DNA from: Malachius bipustulatus
Lineage: Eukaryota; Arthropoda; Insecta; Coleoptera; Melyridae
Length of the DNA: 64,000 nt
Direction of reading: 5' to 3'
Assembly: GCA_910589415.1 (NCBI GenBank)
Contig: OU342630.1
Coordinates: 77,558,186 to 77,622,185, forward strand
The position numbers and the translations under genes are program-made. Numbering within the stretch: the stretch's first letter is position 1; each line of letters begins with the position of its first letter. The notes beneath the pieces are model-generated. The model searched no databases and had not been told where the DNA came from. It saw only the letters and a list, made by a program, of their open reading frames with translations. Below are positions 25,801 to 37,404 of the stretch, in pieces.

Positions 25801-28800
25801 TGTCTCACACCTTCCAGTGACTATTAGATTATAGTTCTCTGAACCCTAGCCCGTTCCAGTTCTCGGAGGAAATTTAGGAGTTTCAATTGTTCTGAAGATG
25901 GTAAGCCTTTTTCCGCTTGTTGGTAAAGACCTAAAGACCTGGTACAACAAACGCCGCATTGTTGTACTACATGGCACTCGACCAGGAGTTCGTCCCCCTT
26001 CCATGCAGAATCTACAAATTTGGTCGTTTTGTAGACCAATGTTGCTAAGGTTTGCTCCGAGTATACAATGCCCCATAAGAAAACCTGTTGACAATTTCAA
26101 CCCGCATTTTTGTTCAGTTTGATGCAGGCTTTAAATATTTTTTGGTTGCATTTCCCAAGCATTAATTTGGTCTGTCTTAATCCCAGGATGTCTATCCAGA
26201 GGTTTTCTCTTTGGATTTCTTCTTCTTTCTTTATTTTGTCTTTGAGAACTTTTGTCCTGGTAAGCAAATAGGTTTTGGTTGAGGTACCTATACTTATGCG
26301 GTTGAGGTACACATTGGGTGCGCCCCAGGTGGCGGATAGGGAATGGCCTTGCAGTGAACGTAAGAATTAAGGTCGGTGGTGGCGCTAATGCTCGACTGAA
26401 GTAAAACTCAATCTGCGAGCCTCAGAGTCATCGCCGCTGACTAAAGAAAACGATGCCGGAGTATCCATAATACCGTGTCTTCTTGTGTCTATGGTCATTT
26501 CTCTCAGGCAGGAGGTTGCGGGGGTATAGGCTCAAAAACCTGTACCAAGAGGAGACAACCTCATCAAAAGCCTAAATCCCAAAGTCCAGGCTGACGGGAT
26601 GCGTGGCTGGATAGAGGATCAGTTGCTACTGAACCTAACCTCTGGGCACCTGGCGAACCTGGTTGTGTACAGCCACCCCCCACTCCATGCGGGGCTTTAA
26701 TTTGGAAAATAGCTTTTCCCTTGTACTCGTGGGAATAAAACTATAAGTAGAAGCAGAGAAAACATGATAAATCACCTTAAACGAACAAAACTATCGGTCC
26801 TTAGAGCACAACCTCCACGATGAAAATCTACAAAAAGAAGCAAAATAGGATAATACTTTGGCAAGAAAACAGAAAAAAAGAAGAGGAGGCAGAAACCTCT
26901 CCTCAAAACAACTAATCAATGGATCCGAAGAGCAACAACTTCACCAGAGTTGCCCAGGTGAACACTCAGCATGCAAATAGGGAATTTGCCGCTATTGTAA
27001 TCATGTTCAATAGGCAACAACTGGGAATCGCTCTCATCCAAGAACCCTGCCGGATCTATGGGGGACAAGCCAAAAGCTTTTCATAAGGTGGTAAGGTGGT
27101 TTAGGACGGAAGACACCACTCACCTAGATCATGCATTCTGATCAGAAATGAAATACTCGTACCTTACTCTTGAGGTTACTTGAATTTCAATAATGGTCAG
27201 TAATGGTTGTAAACTCTTAACTCATCTAATTCTATACAGGGTGTATCTAAATAACACCGAAAAAAATTAAGGGGTGATTCTGTGATGAAAATTAAGGGGG
27301 GTTTTTGATATAGAATTTTTCGAAAAAACTCTCCCCGAAAAAGTTACACCCCTCCGAAGAATTAAGAAAAAATGGTTTTTATTTTTTATTTTCCCTGTAT
27401 ATTAAGTTAAAGACACGAAAATTGATAAATATTAATTGTCAATTAATTAAAGTACATATTTTGAATTTTTTTCAACCCTGAAGTATGCTTAGAAGGGATT
27501 GAAATAGTCAACCCCTAAGATATTTTACCATACAATTTTTTTTTTTTATTAAAAATTTTCTCTAAAAAAACACGACTGAATAGCTCAATGAATCTACAAA
27601 CTTTTTTATCTTCACAAGTTGTTTGGAAAACTTAAGCATTTACGAGAAAAAAAAATAAATGAAATGCATTTTCACAAAGATGAGCTAACGCGAAGATATT
27701 TTGCCTTAAGGTCTAGTGGTCTGTGCTTTGCAGTGACATTCATAAAAACAATAATACTGATAGCATTATTATTGTATTGTTGAGCTATTCAGCCGTGTTT
27801 TTTTTTTTTAAGAAAAATTTTTATCTAAAAAAAATTGTAAGGTAAAACATCTTAGGGGTTGACTATTTCAATCCCTTCTAAGCATACTTCAGGGTTGAAA
27901 AAAATTCAAAATATGTAGTTTCATTGACAATTAATATTTACCAATTTTCGTGTCTTTAGCTTAATATACAGGGAAAATAAAAAATAAAAACCATTTTTTC
28001 TTAATTCTTCGGAGGGGTGTAACTTTTTCGGGGAGAGTTTTTTCGAAAAATTCTATACCAAATACCCCCCTTAATTTTCATCACAGAATCACCCCTTAAT
28101 TTTTTTCGGTGTTATTTAGATACACCCTGTATAATATAATTGCCTTCTAATATCAAGTGGTCAATCCCAGGTTTATTGCCGAACGTGTCAAAGCTCGTCC
28201 CCTGGTTGCTTCTTCTCTTCTTCGTGTCCGCCGCCTCCTAACGAAAGTTGGTGATCCACATGGCGATTTGAAATTTGGAAACTGCCCCATGAAAAATTTC
28301 AGTAGAAGAGTGGCCAAACCAGCGTCGTAGGTCTTTCAGGCATGAGTTGTGTCTTCGACCAACTTGATCTCTTTCCACTTATTTTGCCTTAGATGATGTA
28401 GGAGCCCATATACCTTACTCCTCTCATAACAAGATCAATATAGAGCTTTCTTTTCTTCACGGTGACTAGTTATAGCTCTTTCTCCTTTTTTTCATTTTCC
28501 AAGGACAAAAAACACTTGTTAGGGGAAATTTGCTGAACGGATGAAAACATAATATTTTATAGAATGTCTCTGTAATGCAATGCTGCGCTGTGAAGCTTCC
28601 ATATGTCCACACATATTTCCGGTTGGTACACCCAAATCCATCCCAAAACGTTTATAGGTATTAAAGTCGCCCAAAATATATTCCTGGATGAATATAACGT
28701 TGATATAACCCTGAATTCTGTGTCCTGTTTAGGCTCGTAACCTATGTCCATAGCCAATATAATAAAAAATAGAATTATTGTACTGATACACAAGACACTT

Positions 28801-30745
28801 TCATGTGCACGTGTACCTACTACCGGTATCGATCCATGAGTAAATTGTGATTTTTCCCTATTATTAATAATGATGTTAGAGTAGTCATAAATTAGTTTAT
28901 TAAAGATTATAAAAAAACTAAATCTATTGTTTTTTTTTTTGCAGGATGTTCAAAAGTATACACGAAAAGCTCACATCTGAAAGCACATCAAAGAATACAT
29001 ACAGGTAAGCAACTTTTTTATTATTTTTTTTATATCACTAGCATCTTGGAAAAGCTATAGATTCTAGCTCACTCCAAGCGAGCCTGAATCGGCATAGGCG
29101 CACTACTACACTTGAATTATTAAAAAGCGATGAAGAATTTTTTAGGTATAGTTCTTCTTTTCGAATCGGGGTATTGGGGTAGTCAGGTCAGGTAAACATC
29201 CATCGACATTGAATTATTCTCACGAGTTCAGGTCAATTAATGTGAGGTAAAGATAACTAGTCCAATCAAATTAGGAGAAATAAAGAGCAAACATCGGAAT
29301 CTGGCAGACAAATTCCAGTCAACGCGGTATCATCTGTGTTATGTAGCAACAATATAACGAAAGTGTTTTAATATCGCGGCAATGTAACTTGAATGCAAAG
29401 ACATCTGTTGCTGACAACAGATTTCATCAACAGGACTATCACATAGTAACATTCATGGCAAAATCGTATGTAACGTAGGTACATGTAGAAGATATAAACC
29501 GGGGATAGGTACAGATAGCAATATCGCTGAATCGTCACCTTGTTTGGAGTAATATCGCATATCTATCACGACGTGATGTTTTAATAACATGTATGTACCT
29601 ACTTGATACGTACCTGTGATATGATTGTTATGTCACATGCTTATAACTTGTTATGAAACCACCACATCCAGGTGACCAAAATACAAATTCGGTTAAATTA
29701 GAAAAAAAAGTTTCACATTTATAGAAAAACTCGTTGCCACTTTCAAATCAGAAAACGATTCCGTAGATATAGCTTACTAGATATATCGCAAAACATAAAA
29801 ATCGTGTTTTCGTCAATATTTATGGTTCTGACAGGTAGATGATTGATATTAGTAAACGTGAAATTATGCCAATTTTGTGCAAGCGATAGTGAACTTTTTT
29901 CTCTAATGGGTTTTGTGTCTTTCGTTGGGTTTTCAAAAAAATCTAGGTATTTCGTTCAAATTCTATATAACAGTTATTATTTAATAAAAACGGTATATTA
30001 CGGAATATTTTTCCGATTTGAAAGCGGCAACGGTTTTTCCAATTTGACATGACTACTATGTAACTGTGTTAAGAAGTTTTGGACAAAGTCAGCTTTGAAT
30101 TCAGAACAACCTTAGATGGTCAAGCCAAAATTTATGACCTTACCTGGACCAAATAAAGGTCATGAATCTTCAAGGTGAATCTTGGTCAGATGTCTTATTT
30201 TTATTCTACATCTCATTTAATCTCGTGTCCGAGTCTAAAGATGGGTTTTTCGCAATAATTTTTCGTTTTAAAAGGCGAGATACATCATAAGGCTATTGAA
30301 CTGGTAGATCAAAAATTTATCTACAAGTTCCGTTTTAAACTGGAAAGCCAAAATGTGATACATAAAATCGCATTTTAAGTATAAAAAAAGCATCACTTTT
30401 TTCAAGATCAGGACTTGCTTAGGAAATATTTCCAAAAATGTAAAAATAAAGGCTGTCTAAATCCAATAAAGTTAACATGAATGAAATTAATGATAGTTAA
30501 AACTCAACCTAGAAGGTCTTATAGAAATATTTTTAACACAATTTTTACTTTCAGGCGAGAAGCCTTATCAATGCCAGTGGCCGGAATGCGAATGGAGGTT
30601 TGCGCGATCAGACGAATTGACCAGGCATTACCGAAAGCATACGGGAGCTAAGCCTTTCAAATGCGCAGTTTGCGAACGCTCTTTCGCCCGCTCTGATCAT
30701 CTCGCTCTACACATGAAGCGCCACCTTCCCAAGACCACCAAGTAG
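22897..30745 (+). CDS. dar1: KLF5-type zinc-finger transcription factor (dar1-like), 3' five exons
   Basis: Joined exons 22,897-23,259, 23,434-23,632, 23,691-23,948, 28,945-29,004 and 30,555-30,745 give 356 residues and a stop, all with GT-AG introns and matching phases (0,1,1,1). The first exon starts in phase 0 after an acceptor, so the N-terminus lies upstream and unseen. The acidic N-terminal part ([20 protein letters not shown]) and [20 protein letters not shown] resemble activation and sumoylation-type sequence. A Pro/Gln/Asn-rich middle is followed by [11 protein letters not shown] and RRTPPPPYP, also seen in vertebrate KLF5. Three C2H2 fingers close the protein: [38 protein letters not shown] and [17 protein letters not shown], with TGEKPY and TGAKPF linkers. 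KLFs bind GC/CACCC boxes in the nucleus; Drosophila Dar1 limits dendrite growth. An intron of only 58 bp separates exons 2 and 3, while the next is 5 kb. Confidence 0.9.
23949..25829. other. First part of dar1 intron 3, no other feature
   Basis: AT-rich intron sequence. I see no exon, RNA or element boundary that I can defend here. Confidence 0.5.
25830..26312 (-). pseudogene. LINE 3' fragment (C-terminal region), minus strand
   Basis: Two overlapping minus-strand frames read [19 protein letters not shown] then [19 protein letters not shown] and [14 protein letters not shown]. The TGHC, L-xx-IGL and CRFC-E-ETP blocks are typical of the region after RNase H at the end of I/Jockey-group LINE ORF2 proteins. 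A frameshift separates the pieces and the usual downstream histidine block is corrupted. It lies in intron 3 of the dar1-like gene and abuts, head to head, a plus-strand LINE 5' segment at 26,313. Confidence 0.65.
26313..27095 (+). pseudogene. LINE 5' fragment (5' UTR to endonuclease start), plus strand
   Basis: The relatively GC-rich 26,320-26,700 part, with stops in all frames, resembles a LINE 5' leader. From about 26,920 the plus strand reads [20 protein letters not shown], then [15 protein letters not shown], which matches the start of a LINE apurinic-type endonuclease (N-x-xHA-xA, then LIQEPW-like with C replacing W). It stops near 27,095. The orientation is opposite to the adjoining 3' fragment at 25,830-26,312. 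Confidence 0.6.
27237..28129. mobile_element. Near-perfect 893-bp hairpin element, TATA duplication
   Basis: TATA (27,233-27,236) precedes CAGGGTGTATCTAAATAACA, and TGTTATTTAGATACACCCTG is followed by TATA (28,130-28,133). The arms are very similar over hundreds of bases, for example CCGAAAAAGTTACACCCCTC against GAGGGGTGTAACTTTTTCGG, and AGTATGCTTAGAAGGGATTG against CAATCCCTTCTAAGCATACT. The centre is near 27,680. No transposase is encoded. It lies in intron 3 of the dar1-like gene, so it would be transcribed as a long stem. Low divergence suggests the youngest fold-back copy here. Confidence 0.9.
28145..28500 (-). pseudogene. LINE-like 3' coding remnant, minus strand
   Basis: On the minus strand a short frame reads [20 protein letters not shown] and then [13 protein letters not shown] with an RR/KK tail. 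This resembles the extreme C-terminus of RTE-like LINE or related polymerase proteins (W-G-xSS-x-LF-x-A). Too short and too damaged to classify. Confidence 0.35.
29720..30045. repeat. Inverted repeat in dar1 intron 4
   Basis: AGAAAAACTCGTTGCCACTTTCAAATC at the left (shown here only in part: CGTTGCCACTTTCAAATC) pairs with GATTTGAAAGCGGCAACG at the right, followed by degenerate flanking matches. It appears to be a decayed fold-back element. Confidence 0.45.
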
Positions 30746-30928
30746 TCTTGAATTCCAAGCCAGCCGCCGGGACCTCGACGACTCTTTGCGGTACATGGTC
30801 ACCACGAACCGTAACATTCCCCCAAGGTATTTCCAAGTATTTTGACATTCCCTCAAAATTGCCACTAGAGTCAGGATGTCTTTTATGATCTTGACTTTGC
30901 GATTTCGTGGAATTGTGGAGGATAAAGA

Positions 30929-30934
30929 ATAAAT
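30929..30934 (+). terminator. Polyadenylation signal, dar1-like gene
   Basis: AATAAA occurs about 185 bases after the dar1 stop codon, in GAATAAATAAATGG. A second AATAAA near 31,213 could serve as a distal site. Confidence 0.45.
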
Positions 30935-31325
30935 AAATGGTTTAGGTGTATAACGTCTATTTGGGAGAACTATTTTTCTTCACAATTCCGGAGTTTTACA
31001 GAGTTTTACAACTTTTTCGAATTTTGTCGCTCATCAAGTTGAAAGAGTTGAAATGTGAGAATTTTGCCAAAATATTTCTCTCATTTAGTCTTTAATCAAG
31101 GAGTTGTTGACACCAGAGAGATGGTAATTAAATCATTAATCAGAATTTATGGGAGCTGAAAGCTTCTGATTGTGTCTAAAATTGTGGAAACAATTGGTAT
31201 ATTGTCAATGTATTGAATAAATAAACGAGATTGTTAGATTAAATAAATACGATGAAAGATCTATACACTATTAATCAAAAAAAAAAAACGAAACAAAATA
31301 AAATAATGGTAATGTTGAATTTATA

Positions 31326-32205
31326 CAGGGTGTCCCAGCTTATTCGAAGCGGTCTCTGTAGGCCAAACGATTGATTTTTTCCAAAAATTTTTTGCAAATT
31401 CAAGTACAGGATCACAATGGCCATAATTTAAAATTATTTTGGAGTATACAGAGTGTCCCATATGACAGTGGCATATCAAAGTTATGTTTTTTTAAATGGA
31501 ATGCTCCTACGTTATTGCATTTTTAGATTGTCTGAGAAGAGAAAATAAGTTTGGCTTTTACAGTTGGTATTTAAATTCAGAAGTTTTTGAGTTATAAACA
31601 AGTGAAAATCGTCATTTTTCAAGTTCAAGGCCATGTATAACGAAAACGGCTGAAGATAGAGAAAAACGGCTTACATGTCCCTATTTTAACTTTTTATGTA
31701 CTATCCTATGGTATAGAAACATTTTTACTTTCTTTGATTTTTTTATTTGGCGACATATTGTGGAGAAATCTCAGAATTTTTCAAATTATTTATCACCCTG
31801 TATAAACATTTCATCTACATGGTAGGATAGTACATGAAAAAGTAAAATAGGGACATGTAAGCCGTTTTTCTCTATCTTCAGCCGTTTTTGTTGTACAGGG
31901 CCCTGAACTTAAAAAAAGGCGATTTTCACTTGTTTATAACTCAAAAACTTCTGAATTTAAACACCAACTGTAAAAGTCAATCTTATTTTGTCTTTTCAGA
32001 CAATCTAAAAATGTAATAACACAGGAGCATTCCATTTAAAAAATCATAACTTTGATATGCCACTGTCATATGGGACACTCTGTATACTCCAAAATAATTT
32101 TAAATTATGGCCATTGTGATCCTGTACTTGAATTTTCAAAAAGTTTTTTGAAAAAGTCCACCGTTTGGCCTACAGAGACCGCTTCGAATAAGCTGGGACA
32201 CCCTA
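31326..32205. mobile_element. 880-bp fold-back element, TATA duplication (family C)
   Basis: TATA/CAGGGTGTCCCAGCTTATTC at 31,322-31,345 mirrors GAATAAGCTGGGACACCCTA/TATA at 32,186-32,209. Nested inside is a second mirror pair: GTATACAGAGTGTCCCATATG against CATATGGGACACTCTGTATAC (each 21 bases, so given here as the 20-base cores TATACAGAGTGTCCCATATG and CATATGGGACACTCTGTATA). The centre is near 31,765. No coding capacity. Confidence 0.88.
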
Positions 32206-32209
32206 TATA

Positions 32210-33853
32210 TGGTAAAAAAGCAAATGGTAGCTCATCCGTTTTGATTTTTGTATGCCTACCTGATAAATCAAACTATCAGATATATGAATCTTGATCTGAT
32301 CAAAAGAATAATTTATATTACCATAAAATTTAAAAAATTAATTAAAACATTTAATATTAAAAAAGAAATTCAAAAGTTTTTTCCATGGTATATTTGTAAT
32401 TATTGTAATAATTGTAATGTCATACCTAATGTGGGTTAAGTATATCAATTTGGATTGCTGTGCAGCTGATAAAATTTATAAGTTATGAAATATCAAAAAA
32501 CAATTTTGTCATTTACCAAAAAAAGTAATGTGGCAAGTGGCAACCATTCTTAGTGGGAGAGTTTATTATCAGCAATTTTTATTAATATCTATCGCCAATC
32601 GTATTGCAAATTGAATATTTTTATACAAGTTACCAAGCTATATTTTTTTGTTTTATTTTATGAATAGTTTCCACGTCACTTTCTCTCACGTCTTTTCTCT
32701 TACCATGGACGCCTGCTCCATGGGTGCTGCCGTTCTCGCTCACCCATGAGATGAGATTCATGGGAATCCCTCAATTTTATGGACTTTTTTTCACTTACTT
32801 AAACGTTTGATTGGAAAACATTTGGCTACAATTTTTGTAAAAAAAATTAATTGGGAAATTAAAGAAGATTTTTAAGCCACATTCGAAGCTAATGCAAAAA
32901 ATTACATTAAAAAAATACGAAGTGATTTTAGAAATTTTAATTGTCTCAAGCTACCTAAAGACCGGGGTAACTAGAGAGAGACATTCGTAAACTTTAGTGC
33001 TCAGTTCGTATTTTCCTAGGGTAGCTTTTGCTATAATTTTACTACGACTTGGTAACGCATTTTATATTATTTAAAAAAATACCGTACCTACCTAAAATTG
33101 ACTAAAATAGCTAAAAATATTGCCACACTTGTATTAAAATAAAACAAGTTTTAATCAAGGATTATTCTCCTTTGTTTTAAACTCATGAATAAAGTGAGTA
33201 AGGGGGTACCACAGAAAATATAACGCATATAAGTCATTATAGAATGAGCTACTATTTGAGATACCCTCGCTATTATAATAGGTACCTTCTCTTCTACCAC
33301 TTATTGTAAGGCTTTTAGTAAAAGTTGAAGAGATATTTTTGACAAGTCGTTGCATTTTTAAAATACCTAAGTAAAATGTGAATTCAATCAGCTAATGCAT
33401 TTTACTACTTAGATATTTCAATAAAAGAATTTGTCATCTGTAATTTTTTTTAATTTTGCTCGGTAGACCAGGTTTGGAAGGATCGAGAATAACAAAAAAA
33501 AAATCGTCGAAAGACCAAAATGGGGGCGCAAATGCTTTTTCAGTTTTTTTTTTGTGCAAAAATCAGTTTTTTGTCCTTTGCAAGTGCGGAGGGTGGCCCA
33601 AAAATGGATAAATATGATCCAAAAATGAGTTTTTGTAAAATATATCAAAAACCGTGGAGATTTTGGAATGGTTTGCTGCATCTAAAAGATTTTTATTAAA
33701 ATATAATTCTAAAATCTGAAAAAAGGTGTTCCCACAGTTTTTCTGACGGGTGGACACTGTATACATATTAATAAATGTCACTTACTTTAAATGTCACCTT
33801 ACCCTCCCCCACCAAAAACTTCCCCTCAACTGGACAATAATAATTATTATATT
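32210..33853. other. Gene-free stretch
   Basis: AT-rich sequence with no supported gene. A terminus-like GGACACTGTATAC near 33,757 suggests a one-sided transposon relic at about 33,440-33,770. A short hairpin with CATGGGTG/CACCCATG stems lies near 32,727-32,749. Confidence 0.35.
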
Positions 33854-34601
33854 CAGTGCTTCTCAAAAGTAACGGATAAATTCAATAAAATCGTATGAAG
33901 ACGTTTTTTTTGCTCGGACACGTCAATCGTTATTTGTGATTTGCCATCCAAGCATGTGTTTTTCGACCCCTCCACTCTTTCCCTCCTAAGGGGTAGCTAC
34001 CCCAACTGTAAAAATTAAAGTGGCGAGGTACCCCTTACGATACTTGATTGATAGGTTTTTTCATCCCGAATAAAACAAGAAAAAAAATTCAAATCGGTTC
34101 ATAATTAACGTAAATATTTACCAAAATGTGATCGAATCTAAGGAAATAAATAAAATAAATAAATAAATAAATAAATAATTTCAAGCCTTTAGCGCAAGAT
34201 TAGGGCATTGTCTTGCTGTTAATTGAACATTTAATTTAAATGATTTTCTTTCCCTGTGTAATTTCCCGAAGACCTTTTTAAATTTTAATACGCTTATTTA
34301 TTTCCTTATTCGATCACAATACATTTTGGTGAATATTTTCGTTAATAATATGAACTGATTAGAAATTTTTTTTTCTTGGTTTATTCGGGAACAAAAACCT
34401 ATCAATCAAGGTATCGTAAGGGATACCTTGCCATTTGAATTTTTACAGTTGGGTTAGCTACCCCTTGGGAGGAAAAGGGTGGGGGTCGAAAAAGACAAGC
34501 TTGGATGGCAAGTCAAAAATAACGATTGACGTGTCCGAGCAAAAAAAAAAACGTCTTCATACGATTTTATTGAATTTATCCGTTACTTTTGAGAAGCACT
34601 G
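33854..34601. mobile_element. 748-bp inverted-repeat element, CAGTGCTTCTC ends
   Basis: CAGTGCTTCTCAAAAGTAAC at the left end is mirrored by GTTACTTTTGAGAAGCACTG at the right. Further pairs are CGTCTTCATACGATTTTATT against AATAAAATCGTATGAAGACG and GGGGTAGCTACCCCAACTGT against its mate near 34,445. The central part has an (AAAT)n run at 34,148-34,180. CAGTG ends and a TA at the right junction resemble Tc1/mariner-type non-autonomous elements, but the left junction lacks TA, so the superfamily is not fixed. Confidence 0.75.
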
Positions 34602-35909
34602 TATGTATATTGAAACAGATTTTATTCTGTTTCATTGTTTTCCCCTTCGATAAATTCATAAATATTATTTCTAATAGGTTTGAATGTTGTAAAAAAGTCT
34701 ACCTTGAATCCCGAATATCTAAATTTTCTTATTTATTGCATTGGCAATTTTGCAATTTCCAAAATCAATTCCTGATACCGCGATGGTAAAATTAGTTGCA
34801 AAGATACCAGAAAAATAATTTATAAAATATAAACAATTCGCCTTTATATCCTCCTCAAGCTCTCAAAAAGACGATTTTGGTAATTTTCTCAAAAAATAGG
34901 AAATTGAACGTATACCTATTTAAAAAATGGGTCATTCTTTAGGCCTCGTTGCATAATAGCAAAACTATGCTGCATAGACGAATGGTCAAGTGAACCTTTT
35001 TTTCCTGATCCGCTTTTCGAAATCCGCAAACCGCATTCCGAAATCGGCAACGGTTTTTGAGATATATTTAGCTAAAACCAATTTTGGGCCATATTTTCCC
35101 ATTTTTAGATTATATTCCTCAATTTTGGGCCACTTGGTAACACTTGCGAATGACAAATCTGACTGATGGGTGGTTCGGCGAGGTTATTTTTTGGGTTAGG
35201 GGGAAAAAACCTTCTACACCAGGACTATGGGTTATATTTTGCTATGATGTTCTGGTTTAAAATTAATACTTTGATTTTTATTAAAAGTCCTATAACTTTA
35301 TGCAGGTACAATTTAGTTGATATCTTTTTAAACATTTTTTTTTATAAAAATTACTTATTTAGGGGTCATACTTTGCTTCTTAATATTAAGAAATAATTCT
35401 TAATTTCTTCTATTATTAAGCAACTATATCGTCCATTTATAAAGAATTACAATAAGCATATAGACGCAGTGCCTTCAATAACTTTAATCAAATAATCAAC
35501 GTCTAAATCATGAAATATTCCAGGACATTGGTATCAAACTTCTTTGCATTTTCATAAAAAATGCCCCCAAACAAGTAAAAAGATTTAAACACTTTTTAAT
35601 GTTGATTTATGCAGAAATTTCTCTTTACTTATAATGAAACCGTCCAGTAATAAAGGAAGTTATACCTATATATCTGTTGAGATTCAATTATTTTGATAAG
35701 TATAAAAGTGCCTATACATTTTTCCATGTAGGTACCTACTTAAATAGAAAGATGACACTTTGTTTGATGAGATGTTAAGTAGTAGCAGAAGTACCTATGT
35801 AGGTATCTACTTAAATCAAAGTTACAGATTTCTAGCATCACGACGTTTCGTCATAGAAACTTTTGTATGTTTAAAAAAAATTTGATATTTACGATATGAA
35901 AATTTTCCA
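34602..35909. other. Gene-free stretch
   Basis: No gene is supported. An open frame of 76 codons at 35,166 has no features. Repeated GTAGGTACCTAC-type strings near 35,730-35,810 are low-complexity. Confidence 0.4.
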
Positions 35910-36110
35910 TCAAGTCCTACAGGGGAATATTAGATCCAAACGCTATGGGTTTCCTAGGATAGGGCGGGGTGTGCCCGATATAAAATTCATTTTTTCTCAT
36001 AAAATTTACAGCGTATTATCACCGCTGCTCTATTACAGCCCGATATCTTAGGAAACCGTAGCGTCAAAATCGTAGCTTTCCCTGAATAAAAATTCGATTT
36101 TTCCTATGCT
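35910..36110. repeat. Short inverted repeat (about 190 bp)
   Basis: CGCTATGGGTTTCCTAGGATA at the left (20-base core GCTATGGGTTTCCTAGGATA) pairs with TATCTTAGGAAACCGTAGCG at the right. GCCCGATAT occurs near both sides of the loop. A small decayed fold-back. Confidence 0.5.
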
Positions 36111-36197
36111 CACGTAATTTTATTAACACTTCAATAAATTGAATATTTACACTCCCTGAAAAAATGTTACTTTTTTGACTTGCTTCATTTTCAAGAA

Positions 36198-36935
36198 ATA
36201 TTCGGGGGTAATTACACGAGAGCTTATTTTTTATCCGGATAAAGATGCAGTTTTAACGAAAATTTGTTTTTTATTGGCAATTTAACGAGTCAAATTGTCT
36301 GATAAAACGACGAGTCCGAAGGACGAGTCGTTTTATCTGACAATTTGACGAGTTGAATTATCAAAGAAAAAACAAATTTGAGTTTAAAAGTGCATCTTTA
36401 TCCGGATAAAAAATATAAGCTCGTGTGTAATTTAGGGAGATAATTTAACGAATAACAAAATTTATTTATTTATTGGAAAAAGTACAGTTTATTAATTTGT
36501 CAATTAATATCACCTTGGTAACTACTTACTTGATTTTGCGTCTAAAAAGCTAGCTTACATTTTATCCAGATGCAAAGTTAGGGCTAACTTTATCCGATGT
36601 CAAAGTGACAAAAACACTATTCCTTATGTCATTTTTAATACATGAGTTAAATTATCGGGGGTAATTACACGAGAGCTTATTTTTTATCCGGATAAAAAAT
36701 ATAAGCTCGTGTGTAATTTAGGGAGATAATTTAACGAATAACAAAATTTATTTAATAAATGACGTTTATTAATTTGTCAATTAATATCACCTTGGTAACT
36801 ACTTACTTGATTTTGCGTCTAAAAAGCTAGCTTACATTTTATCCAGATGCAAAGTTAGGGCTAACTTTATCCGATGTCAAAGTGACAAAAACACTATTCC
36901 TTATGTCATTTTTAATACATGAGTTGAATTATCAT
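36198..36935. repeat. Tandem duplication containing a hairpin, hairpin lost in copy 2
   Basis: Unit 1 starts GGGGGTAATTACACGAGAGC near 36,203 and contains a palindrome in which TTTTTTATCCGGATAAA on the left is mirrored by TTTATCCGGATAAAAAA about 36,395-36,411. The unit continues to the next GGGGGTAATTACACGAGAGC near 36,657. Unit 2 has only one joined TTTTTTATCCGGATAAAAAA and lacks the interior, then repeats the same 230-base tail (for example GGTAACTACTTACTTGATTT, 36,516 and 36,796) up to about 36,935. Confidence 0.8.
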
Positions 36936-37287
36936 CTATATTACTATTATAGCAGTATAAAAAAAATAATTGACAGATTCTAAAAAAATGTAATCTCTAT
37001 TTTACAAAGATAGATAGTGCAAGTAGAAAATTTATTACTTATGTAACAAGATGTGCCTATAGCATCATTCGTACCTATTGTGTGGTTATTAAAATGTATA
37101 GAAAAATCTCTCGCTTGTGATGGAGATATTTTTTTATTATATTACAGGGCTAAAACTGTGAGGTCCCGTTAAAAAGGGTAGTTTCCAATTTTACCTTTAA
37201 TCACCTCTGGCTATTGTATATATTATACGTAAATCAAACTTAAATTTATATTTAATTTTATTGCTTGTATAGTACGGTTGTTCTCTT

Positions 37288-37404
37288 AAAGGTGTTCGGA
37301 AATCAACGCGTACAACGGGAGCGATTTGAGCGCGGGCTGTAATGTACAATTACATCCCGTTCTCAGATCGCTCCCGCTGTTCTTAGTTGGTCTGCGATTA
37401 CCTT
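37288..37404. repeat. Hairpin MITE of about 115 bp with TAA or TTAA flanks
   Basis: AACGGGAGCGATTTGAG at the left pairs with CTCAGATCGCTCCCGCTGTT at the right, and outer sequences AGGTGTTCGG and CTGCGATTACC are also complementary with mismatches. TTAA occurs at both edges, so TAA (PIF/Harbinger-like) or TTAA (piggyBac-like) duplication cannot be told apart. Confidence 0.6.
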
